This document shows, in pieces, positions 16,113-22,455 of a stretch of DNA of 34,295 nt. This stretch comes from an uncultured Thermoleophilia bacterium (GTDB lineage: Bacteria > Actinomycetota > Thermoleophilia > UBA2241). Within the stretch, counting starts at the first letter, position 1, and each line of letters starts with the position of its first letter. The notes under the pieces are model-generated. The model saw nothing but the letters and a program-made list of their open reading frames with translations, ran no database searches and was not told the origin of the DNA. Where the stretch lies: assembly GCA_903927755.1 (NCBI GenBank), contig CAIYOD010000147.1, positions 1 to 34,295 of the forward strand. Reading direction: 5' to 3'. The position numbers and the translations under genes were made by a program.

Positions 16113-16580
16113 ATGAAGAAGATGCGGATCACCTGGGTGGCGGCTATCGTGGCGGTGGGCCTCTTGGCCCTGGCGGGCGTGGCACTCGCGTACCACGGCA
16201 CCCCCGGCGCGGCGACGGGCTCCGGGTCCGGCAACGGGACGGGCACCTACACCGGCGTGAGCGACCCCGCCGCGGCCGCCGAGCTCTCGGCCCTGCGCGC
16301 CGACTTCGTCGACGCCCGCACGGCCTGGTACGACGAGTACAGCGCCGACCGCACGAGCGACGAGGCCCAGGCCGCGCTGCAGACGCTGCGTGACGACTAC
16401 CAGGCCGACGTGCAGGCCGTCTTCGACGAGTACGGCATCGACCACACGGCCGACACCCAGGACGGGAACGCGGGCAGCGACGCCGGGTACGGCGACGGCT
16501 CCGGCGACGGCATGACCGGCGCGGGTACCGGCCAGGGCGCCATGGCCGGCGACGGCAGCGGCGACTGCATCAGCGACTGA
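16113..16580 (+). CDS. Small secreted acidic protein of the shared regulon
   Basis: The 155-residue product has a clear signal peptide (cleavage after ALA, residue 26). It continues with a Gly/Ser/Thr spacer, a helical acidic core from about 50 to 115 (ELSALRADFVDARTAWYDEY, then LRDDYQADVQAVFDEYG), and a Gly/Asp-rich tail with a single Cys near the end. The alternation of acidic and aromatic residues in the helices recalls periplasmic stress chaperones of the CpxP/Spy kind or metal-binding proteins, but no family is recognised. GAAGGAG precedes the ATG. It has its own promoter and terminator, and shares upstream repeats with the two ferredoxin genes that follow. Confidence 0.75.
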   Translation: MKKMRITWVAAIVAVGLLALAGVALAYHGTPGAATGSGSGNGTGTYTGVSDPAAAAELSALRADFVDARTAWYDEYSADRTSDEAQAALQTLRDDYQADVQAVFDEYGIDHTADTQDGNAGSDAGYGDGSGDGMTGAGTGQGAMAGDGSGDCISD

Positions 16581-16613
16581 CCGGCCCCTCGCACACCTCA
16601 GCTGGCCGGAGAT

Positions 16614-16646
16614 GGGCCGGGCGCGCGCCGCGCGCCCGGCCCTTCT
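16614..16646 (+). terminator. Intrinsic terminator after the small secreted protein
   Basis: GGGCCGGGCGCGCG (16614-16627) is followed by its exact complement at 16629-16642 and then TTCT. It is a GC-rich hairpin with a weak T tract, 34 nt after the stop codon. Confidence 0.65.
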
Positions 16647-16697
16647 CGTCGTGCTGCGGGCGCGACCCCACGAGTCCGAGCATCACCGCCGGACCCC

Positions 16698-16751
16698 TTC
16701 ACAACCTCGGCAGAACCGGTTCAAAGCTGCTTCACAACTGCCCCCTAGACT
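16698..16751 (+). promoter_or_regulatory. Promoter with 11-bp direct repeats, copy 2
   Basis: Units start at 16698 (TTCACAACCTC), 16709 (weak), 16720 (TTCAAAGCTGC) and 16731 (TTCACAACTGC). The last is 15 nt before the -10 box TAGACT (16746-16751). The first 26 bp are identical to copy 1. It drives the first NapH-like gene. Confidence 0.75.
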
Positions 16752-16806
16752 CCAGGACGACCACTATCGTCGTCGGCCGCGGGACGCGGCTTGGAGGGGC
16801 ATCAGA

Positions 16807-17982
16807 ATGAAGCAGCCAGGAGTGACCAAGGCGACACGGCAACGCTCGCGCCGCATCCGCTGGATCGTGCTCGGCGTCGTGCTCGCGGCCATGACGGCCA
16901 TCGTCACCGCGCACCAGCTCTTCCCGGGGACGGGCAAGTGGGTCGGGGTCGACGCGCTCTGTCCCTTCGGAGGGCTCGAGACGCTCTTCTCCCTGCTCAC
17001 CGGCGACGGCTTCATCAAACGCACCGCGGTGAGCTCCGTGATCCTGCTGGTCGGCATGCTGGCCATGGCCGTCGTGTACCGGCGCTCGTTCTGCGGCACG
17101 ATCTGCCCGCTGGGCACCCTGCAGGGGATCTTCGGCGCCGCCGGACGCAAGCTGTTCAAGCGGCGCTTCACCGTCCCCGTGGCGGTCGACCGCGTCGCGC
17201 GGTACCTCAAGTACGTCGTCCTCGTCGTCTTCGCCGTGTGGACGTGGCAGGCGGCCGAACTGGTCCTCCGCCCCTACGACCCGTGGGCGGCGTTCGCGCA
17301 CCTCACCTCGAGCGAACTGCTCACCACCAACGCGATCGGCCTGGGCGTGCTCGTCGTCTCCCTCCTGGGCTCGCTCCTCTACGACCGCTTCTTCTGCAAG
17401 TACCTCTGCCCCGCCGGCGCGCTGCTGGCGCTGCTCTCCAAGGTCAGCGTCCTCAACATCCGCCGCGACGCCGACGCCTGCACCTCGTGTGGCCGCTGCG
17501 ACAAGGCCTGCATGATGAACGTCGAAGTGGCGACCGCCGACGTGGTCACGAGCGCCGAGTGCATCTCGTGCAACGAGTGCGTCAACGTCTGCCCCGTGCC
17601 CGGCGCGCTCACGGTCACCGCGCCGCGCCGCGTCAGGATGCCCGCCGTCGCGACCACCGCGATCGTCACCGCGGTCATAGTGGCTATCGTCGGGGTCGCC
17701 ACGGTGAGCGGGTCGTTCGACTGGCAGCAGCCGACGCTCGCCGAGACAGCGGCGGCACAGGGCTTGTCCGTTCAGGACGGCACCTTCGACACGAGCCTCA
17801 TCAAGGGCAAGACGTCCATGGCGGAGATCGTCGACGCCACCGACATCCAAGGCTCCGAGTTCACCGCGGAGTGGGGCGTGACCGCCGACGAGCTCGAGCA
17901 GCCCATGAGCGAGATCAAGGACAAGTACGGCTTCTCGCCGGAGGACGTGCGCGCCTGGGTCGAGGAGCGCATCGCGGAGTAG
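16807..17982 (+). CDS. NapH-like polyferredoxin membrane protein, copy 1
   Basis: The 391-residue membrane electron-transfer protein has about five helices. Two CxxxCP motifs of the NapH/NosR/CcoG group are present (FCGTICP, Cys96/100; FCKYLCP, Cys197/201) plus LCPFGG (Cys52). Two [4Fe-4S] ferredoxin motifs follow (Cys225/228/231/235 and Cys252/255/258/262), then another helix. The C-terminal segment of about 55 residues (SMAEIVDATDIQG to EDVRAWVEERI) is a small helical domain repeated in the next protein. Such proteins pass electrons between the quinone pool or cytoplasmic donors and extracytoplasmic acceptors. GGAGGGG lies 8 nt before ATG 16807. The partner reductase is not in the window. 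Confidence 0.88.
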   Translation: MKQPGVTKATRQRSRRIRWIVLGVVLAAMTAIVTAHQLFPGTGKWVGVDALCPFGGLETLFSLLTGDGFIKRTAVSSVILLVGMLAMAVVYRRSFCGTICPLGTLQGIFGAAGRKLFKRRFTVPVAVDRVARYLKYVVLVVFAVWTWQAAELVLRPYDPWAAFAHLTSSELLTTNAIGLGVLVVSLLGSLLYDRFFCKYLCPAGALLALLSKVSVLNIRRDADACTSCGRCDKACMMNVEVATADVVTSAECISCNECVNVCPVPGALTVTAPRRVRMPAVATTAIVTAVIVAIVGVATVSGSFDWQQPTLAETAAAQGLSVQDGTFDTSLIKGKTSMAEIVDATDIQGSEFTAEWGVTADELEQPMSEIKDKYGFSPEDVRAWVEERIAE

Positions 17983-17988
17983 ACGGCG

Positions 17989-18020
17989 TTCAAAAGCTCT
18001 TCACAAGTCCCGTTTAGACT
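17989..18020 (+). promoter_or_regulatory. Promoter with 11-bp direct repeats, copy 3
   Basis: Two units, TTCAAAAGCTC (17989) and TTCACAAGTCC (18000), stand 11 bp apart; the second is again exactly 15 nt before TAGACT (18015-18020). It lies in the gap between the two ferredoxin genes, so the second copy has its own promoter. Confidence 0.72.
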
Positions 18021-18089
18021 GTCTGAGAGCACAGCTGCGGCGCCCGCGCCGCGGCCGGGGCGACCACCAGCACTCACGAGGGGGATCGG

Positions 18090-19379
18090 ATGACGGACGC
18101 TCAGTCCACCGCTGACGACCAGCTGCCCAAGACGCCGGGCAAGCAGGCGAACCGCCGCGCCCGGAAGCGCGCCCGGTGGGTGCGCTGGGCCGTGCTGGGC
18201 GTGGTCCTCGTGGGGATGACCGCGATCGTGCTCGCGCACCAGCAATCGCGCGGCGCCGGGCGCTGGGCCGGCGTCGACTTCCTCTGCCCCTTCGGCGGCC
18301 TCGAGACCCTGTACTCGCTGCTCTCCGGCAACGGGTTCCTGCGGCACAGCGCCGCGAGCGCCGTGATCCTCCTGATCGGTATGCTCGCCATGGCCGTGGC
18401 GTTCCGCCGCTCGTTCTGCGGCATGATCTGCCCGCTGGGGACGCTCCAAGGTATCTTCGGCTCTGCCGGCCGCAGGCTCTTCGGCGCTCACCGCCTCACC
18501 ATCCCGCCGGTCGTCGACCGCTTCGCACGCTTCCTCAAGTACGGGGTGTTCGCCTTCTTCCTGCTGTGGACGTGGCAGGCGGCCGAGCTCGTGATGCGCC
18601 CCTATGACCCGTGGGTGGCGTGGGCGCACCTCACCGCCGACGACCTGCTCACCACCTATCTGATCGGCTTCATCATCCTGGTCGTCTCCCTCGCCGGGTC
18701 GTTCGTCTACGAGCGCTTCTTCTGCAAGTACCTCTGCCCCGTCGGGGCCCTGCTCGGGCTCCTGTCGAGGGTGAGCTTCCTCAACATCAAGCGCGACGCC
18801 GCCACCTGCATCGACTGCGGCCGCTGCGACAAGGCCTGCATGATGAACATCGAGGTCGCGACCGCCGACGTGGTCACGAGCTCTGAGTGCATCTCGTGCA
18901 ACGAGTGCGTCAACGCCTGCCCGGTGCCTGGTGCGCTCACGGTCACCGCTGCCGGCGGCTCGCGCGTCCCCGCGCTGGCGGCCGCCGGCGTCGTGGTCGC
19001 GCTCATGGTCGCCATCGTCGGCGCCACCACGCTCACCGGCTCGTTCGACTGGCGGGCCGAGGCCCGCGGCGCCGGCCACGGCGGCGGCGGCGGCGAAGGC
19101 CAGGGCCTCGGCGGCGGTGAAGGCCTCGGCCAGGGTGAAGGCGAGGTCCACGGCGAGGGCAGCGAGAGCGGCGGAGGTGGCGGCACCGACTCGCCGTTCA
19201 AGGGGTGGATGTCGTTCGCCGACATCGCCGAGATGACCGGCATCCCGCTCGCCGACTTCGCCGCCGAGTGGGGCGTGCCGGAAGACGCCCTGGGTCTGCC
19301 GATGAAGGACGTCAAGGACGCCTACGGCTTCTCGCCGGAGGAGGTCCGCGCCTGGGTGGAGGACCGCCTGGCGCAGTGA
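18090..19379 (+). CDS. NapH-like polyferredoxin membrane protein, copy 2
   Basis: The 429-residue tandem paralogue of the gene at 16807 has the same order of parts: Arg-rich cytoplasmic N-terminus, LCPFGG, FCGMICP, FCKYLCP, two [4Fe-4S] motifs (CIDCGRCDKAC and CISCNECVNAC), a last helix ending TLTGSFDW, and the helical C-terminal domain (MSFADIAEMTGIP to EEVRAWVEDRL). It differs by a Gly/Glu-rich linker of about 45 residues between the last helix and the C-terminal domain, which would give that domain a long flexible tether outside the membrane. The role should match copy 1: electron transfer to an extracytoplasmic acceptor, perhaps under a different redox or metal condition. GAGGGGGA precedes the ATG. 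Confidence 0.88.
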   Translation: MTDAQSTADDQLPKTPGKQANRRARKRARWVRWAVLGVVLVGMTAIVLAHQQSRGAGRWAGVDFLCPFGGLETLYSLLSGNGFLRHSAASAVILLIGMLAMAVAFRRSFCGMICPLGTLQGIFGSAGRRLFGAHRLTIPPVVDRFARFLKYGVFAFFLLWTWQAAELVMRPYDPWVAWAHLTADDLLTTYLIGFIILVVSLAGSFVYERFFCKYLCPVGALLGLLSRVSFLNIKRDAATCIDCGRCDKACMMNIEVATADVVTSSECISCNECVNACPVPGALTVTAAGGSRVPALAAAGVVVALMVAIVGATTLTGSFDWRAEARGAGHGGGGGEGQGLGGGEGLGQGEGEVHGEGSESGGGGGTDSPFKGWMSFADIAEMTGIPLADFAAEWGVPEDALGLPMKDVKDAYGFSPEEVRAWVEDRLAQ

Positions 19380-19496
19380 CCGGCGGGCGGATGGCGCCGG
19401 GCGCGAGGCGGCTTCGCTCGCGCGCTCGAGCCGGCGAAGCCCGCGAGCGTGAGTCGCCGGCCCTCCCCCCGCGTGAGCCGGGCCGTGGGCGCGTGC

Positions 19497-19502
19497 TAAA
19501 CT
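19497..19502 (+). promoter_or_regulatory. Extended -10 box of the tRNA-Ser(CGA) gene
   Basis: TAAACT preceded by TGC (extended -10) lies 43 nt before the mature tRNA. Confidence 0.5.
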
Positions 19503-19545
19503 ACGCGTCCGCGGCCTCCCTGCTCGTGAAGGGGCTGCGCCTCGC

Positions 19546-19637
19546 GGAGAGGTGGCAGAGCGGTTGAATGCGGCGGTCTCGAAAACCGTTAATCCGGCTA
19601 ACCGGGTTCGGGGGTTCGAATCCCCCCCTCTCCGCCA
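19546..19637 (+). tRNA. tRNA-Ser (anticodon CGA)
   Basis: Class II tRNA. The acceptor GGAGAGG (19546-19552) pairs with CCTCTCC (19627-19633), with a G discriminator and encoded CCA. The anticodon loop TCTCGAAAA gives CGA, reading UCG. It has a long variable arm. It shares its acceptor stem and T-arm with the tRNA-Ser at 15831 and borders the toxin-antitoxin cluster. Confidence 0.97.
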
Positions 19638-19766
19638 TCGCACCTCACAAGACAAACGTACACCCAGCCGCCGTTGCGGATCGCGGGCGGCTACGTTCAT
19701 CGTGCGCATGCTCGGGGAGATCACGGGGAGCGGCGCGGAGCAGGCTCCGTGCGCCGCGCCGTCGCG

Positions 19767-20048
19767 TCAGTCAAATCGCAGGTCGCTCAGCCGCTTGTAG
19801 ACGCGATCGCGCGGCGCGACGCGGCCGACGATCACCACCCGCCGTGTTTCGTCGATCTTGAACAACACCCGGTAGTCGCCGACGCGGGCCCGCAGCACCC
19901 CAGGCCGCCCCGTGACCGGCTTGATGCCGCGAAACCGTGGCTCGGCCATCAGTTTCTCGACAAGACCACCCAGCTCAACCTGTACCTGCCGCGGCAGGCG
20001 AGCAACTTGGCGCTTGGTCACAGGCCTGAACTCAACGTGGTAGTTCAA
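19767..20048 (-). CDS. RelE/ParE-family toxin
   Basis: The 93-residue product has the full RelE fold pattern: YHVEFRPVTKRQVARLPRQV at the N-terminus, MAEPRFRGIKPVTGRPGVLRARVGDYRVLFKI in the middle and VVIVGRVAPRDRVYKRL at the end. RelE toxins cut mRNA at the ribosome, while ParE toxins hit gyrase; the sequence alone does not decide. The start is TTG at 20048. The Phd-type antitoxin gene ends 9 nt upstream, so this is a standard antitoxin-first operon. Confidence 0.88.
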   Translation of the reverse strand: MNYHVEFRPVTKRQVARLPRQVQVELGGLVEKLMAEPRFRGIKPVTGRPGVLRARVGDYRVLFKIDETRRVVIVGRVAPRDRVYKRLSDLRFD

Positions 20049-20057
20049 GCCCCATCC

Positions 20058-20375
20058 TCACAGCCCCAGGTCCTTCTTGATGTCCTCCCAAGGGATGCCG
20101 GGACCGTCCAGCTCGCCGCTCGCCTCCATTTCCCCCCACTCGACTGCATCGTTGAAGTCCTCCAGCGCTTGGCACGCCTGCAGGTCGTAGGTGGCGACGA
20201 TGGCCACGAACGGCTTGCCGTGGCGCTTGATGACGATCTGCTCACCGCCGAAGCCGACGCGGTTCAGGACCTCGGCGAGATTGGCCCGCAGTTCTTTGGT
20301 GGTGACGAAGCCGGCATCGCCGAAGTCGCCTTCTTTGACGCGGCGGTCGTAATCCCAGACAGGCTTGTCGGCCAT
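20058..20375 (-). CDS. Phd/YefM-family antitoxin
   Basis: The 105-residue product has an N-terminal Phd DNA-binding domain (FVTTKELRANLAEVLNRV, then GGEQIVIKRHGKPFVAIV) and an acidic C-terminal tail that would wrap the toxin (EDFNDAVEWGEME, ending EDIKKDLGL). ATG 20375 is chosen over the longer frame because GGAGGT lies about 7 nt upstream on the reverse strand. It neutralises the RelE-like toxin encoded directly after it and probably represses its own promoter. Confidence 0.88.
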   Translation of the reverse strand: MADKPVWDYDRRVKEGDFGDAGFVTTKELRANLAEVLNRVGFGGEQIVIKRHGKPFVAIVATYDLQACQALEDFNDAVEWGEMEASGELDGPGIPWEDIKKDLGL

Positions 20376-20432
20376 GGGTGTACCTCCGGCAACGAGAGAC
20401 ATGGAGTTGCTCTTTTGTACCAAGGGTACACC
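20376..20432 (-). promoter_or_regulatory. Operator-like inverted repeats of the RelE/Phd pair
   Basis: GGTGTACC at 20377-20384 recurs in inverted form as GGTACACC at 20425-20432. The latter overlaps a perfect short palindrome GTACC-AAG-GGTAC (20417-20429). They flank the antitoxin start, as expected for binding by the Phd antitoxin. Confidence 0.55.
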
Positions 20433-20609
20433 TTTTTGCCGGAGTCAGACACGTTGCACGCAGCCCGTCGTCGCCGCGGATTCCATACGGCGCTACCTGG
20501 TCGCGCTCCGGAAGTCTCGCACCCACGCACCGCGGCGGGAACGGCCGCCGCGCCGTCCGTGGGTGACGTCACGCGCGCGCCGGGGGTGACGTTCGCGACG
20601 CTGTCCGGC

Positions 20610-20760
20610 TCAGTCCCACCCGGACGGCAGGCCGTCCATGTGCCGGTCGACGTGCGTCCGATCAGCCGCGCGGACGACCACGATGAGCAAGCGTCGCTCC
20701 CGGATCGCGAAGATGATGCGGTAGTCGCCGGCCTCGGCCCGGTACGGGTGGTTCCTGGCC
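20610..20760 (-). pseudogene. Remnant of a RelE-type toxin gene
   Basis: The last ~45 codons of a reverse frame read YRAEAGDYRIIFAIRERRLL and continue into IVVVRAAD and HVDR, which is the C-terminal half of a RelE toxin. Nothing before it in this or the other frames resembles the N-terminal half, and no antitoxin is adjacent. It looks like a decayed third RelE locus in the cluster. Confidence 0.6.
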
Positions 20761-20963
20761 GCTCGGTGTAGGCGCCGACGCCGAGCTGCCCAAGACACCA
20801 CTGGCGCCCCGCGGCAACAAGACTCGTCGAAGAGGACCGGCGCGTTCGCCAAGCGCCTGCGATCGTCGCCCCTATGGGCAGGCAACGTGAACCGCGCGCG
20901 CTCCGCGGCGCGGGACCGCAGGCCGGCGCTCCTTGTACCGTAGCGGCATGACCAGCCGAAGCC

Positions 20964-20999
20964 TTGTGGATGATAACCGATTCAGCGATACTGTTATCA
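20964..20999 (+). promoter_or_regulatory. vapB promoter with overlapping operator
   Basis: TTGTGG (20964-20969) and GATACT (20987-20992) are 17 nt apart. A perfect 7-bp inverted repeat, TGATAAC (20971-20977) and GTTATCA (20993-20999), brackets the -10 box. The antitoxin ATG begins 7 nt after the -10, so the transcript would be leaderless and self-repressed. Confidence 0.7.
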
Positions 21000-21223
21000 T
21001 GCTGCGCACTCAGATCAGCCTGTCGCAGGAAGACTACGACGCCGCCAAGGCGGAGGCCGCGCGGCTCGGCATCTCGCTGGCGGAGTTCGTCAGGCGGGCC
21101 GTGCGCAGCGCCCTGCCCGCCGACGATTCGCAGCCATGGATGAGTTACGCGGGGATGGTCGAGAGCGGCGATCCGGTATCGAGCCTGACCATCGACGAGG
21201 TCGTGTATGGCCACGAGCGCTGA
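20999..21223 (+). CDS. vapB: VapB-type ribbon-helix-helix antitoxin
   Basis: The 74-residue product has an N-terminal RHH DNA-binding domain (MLRTQISLSQEDYDAAKAEA, then LGISLAEFVRRAVRSAL) and a C-terminal tail (QPWMSYAGMVESGDP to TIDEVVYGHE) of the kind that blocks PIN toxins. ATG 20999 is preferred because the domain starts there and the promoter lies directly before it; an in-frame ATG at 20948 lies upstream of the -10 box. The gene overlaps vapC by 17 nt, so translation is coupled. Confidence 0.88.
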   Translation: MLRTQISLSQEDYDAAKAEAARLGISLAEFVRRAVRSALPADDSQPWMSYAGMVESGDPVSSLTIDEVVYGHER

Positions 21224-21620
21224 GGCCTACGTGGACACCTCGGCGCTCATCGCCTTCGCCGACCGGTCCGACTCGCACCACCGGCTGTTCCGGCGCCTGT
21301 TCGGCGCGCCGCCCGGCCTGGTCACCACCACCCTGGTGATCGCGGAGGGTCACGGATGGTTCCTGCGCCGCTACGACCGCAGCCGCGGATTGCAGTTCCT
21401 CGCGATGGTGGAGGCCATGGCGCCTTTGCGCGTGCTGCGCGTGGGCCCGGAGGAGCAGGCTGCTGCGACAGCGCTGCTGCGGCGCTTCTCGGACCAGGAC
21501 CTCACCATGACCGACGCCGTGGGCCTGCACGTGAGCGCCACGAACGGGGTGCGGACGATCTGGTCCACGGACCGGCACCTGGGCTTGACGGGGCTGCCGC
21601 TCGTCATCGGACGCGCGTAG
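21207..21620 (+). CDS. vapC: VapC-type PIN-domain ribonuclease toxin
   Basis: The 137-residue PIN domain keeps all four acidic magnesium-binding residues: Asp10 (YVDTSAL), Glu47 (VIAEGH), Asp103 (TMTDAVGLHV) and Asp122 (STDRHL). VapC toxins cut tRNA or rRNA; the target here is unknown. It overlaps the antitoxin gene, typical of vapBC. The sequence appears intact and probably active. Confidence 0.92.
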   Translation: MATSAEAYVDTSALIAFADRSDSHHRLFRRLFGAPPGLVTTTLVIAEGHGWFLRRYDRSRGLQFLAMVEAMAPLRVLRVGPEEQAAATALLRRFSDQDLTMTDAVGLHVSATNGVRTIWSTDRHLGLTGLPLVIGRA

Positions 21621-21672
21621 CGCTCGCGCCGCATCGCCGGAGCCCACCCACCGTCCCCAGCAGCCGACGACC

Positions 21673-21933
21673 TCAGCTCGGCCGCGTGTACACCTCATCG
21701 TCGTTCCGCTTGCCGATCGTGATGACGCGCAGGACGCCCTCGTGGACGTCGAAGACGATGCGGTACTCCCCGGCTGTCGCGCGGGAGTACTCGTAGCCCT
21801 TGAGTCGTTCGGCGTCCGCGGGCCGCGGGTCGGCCATGAGCATGATGATCTTGCGCGCGACCTGCCGGTACTGCTTGGGCGGCAGCGTGTCGAGAAAGCG
21901 GACCGACGCCTTCGACAAGCTAAGAGGCAGCAC
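21673..21933 (-). CDS. RelE-family toxin (second intact copy)
   Basis: The 86-residue product has the RelE pattern: SKASVRFLDTLPPKQYRQVA, MADPRPADAERLKGYEYSRATAGEYRIVFDV and the VLRVITIGKRNDDEVY end. It likely cleaves mRNA at the ribosome. The N-terminus overlaps the preceding antitoxin gene by 14 nt. It is only distantly similar to the RelE at 19767, so the two were probably gained separately. Confidence 0.87.
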   Translation of the reverse strand: MLPLSLSKASVRFLDTLPPKQYRQVARKIIMLMADPRPADAERLKGYEYSRATAGEYRIVFDVHEGVLRVITIGKRNDDEVYTRPS

Positions 21934-22186
21934 GGTCTTCGGTCGCCGTTCCGTCCTGCAGGTAGTTCAGCGAGTCCTCCACGCTGAGGAAGCCCTCGGC
22001 CTCCGCGGCGCGCGCGGCCTGACCCCAGAAGAAGTCGTCGGAGCGCTGCAACGTCTCGTACTCTTCCGATGAGAGCAGAACGGCGACCAGGCGTCCGTTC
22101 TTCTCGATGGCCACGGGCTCGACGGCGACGCGCGCCAAGTACTGGCCCAGGCGATTCTTGATCTCGGTGGCGGACACGGTGTTCAC
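21920..22186 (-). CDS. Phd/YefM-family antitoxin (second copy)
   Basis: The 88-residue product has the Phd motif VSATEIKNRLGQYLARV, EPVAIEKNGRLVAVLLSSEEYETLQ, and a C-terminal tail for toxin binding. GTG 22186 is chosen because GGAG lies 6 nt upstream and the domain starts there. The longer ATG at 22216 overlaps the -10 box of the likely promoter and so would precede the transcript. It overlaps the RelE gene downstream. Confidence 0.85.
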   Translation of the reverse strand: MNTVSATEIKNRLGQYLARVAVEPVAIEKNGRLVAVLLSSEEYETLQRSDDFFWGQAARAAEAEGFLSVEDSLNYLQDGTATEDRAAS

Positions 22187-22214
22187 GGCGACTCCGATGA
22201 TGGCTGACTCGCCC

Positions 22215-22243
22215 ATATTAGCTAATCCGTCCTTTCCGGTCAA
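22215..22243 (-). promoter_or_regulatory. Promoter of the second RelE/Phd pair
   Basis: On the reverse strand TTGACC (22243-22238) and TAATAT (22220-22215) are separated by 17 nt. This places the start of transcription near 22208, about 22 nt before the GTG at 22186. Confidence 0.7.
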
Positions 22244-22455
22244 TACTGCGGGCCGCGAGCTTCCCTTCGCAGACTGCCCGGACGGACGGCGCACCGCGAG
22301 ATGACGATCGACGCGGCGGGGTGACGTTGCCCTACAGGCGTAGCCCCAGCCGGCTCCGATATCGCGAAGCGATGGCACCTGGACGTTCTCCGCCAGCCGG
22401 TGGGCCTGGCGCCGGCACAGGCGCGAGCGACGCCGAGCGTAGCCGGCGGCTCCCC

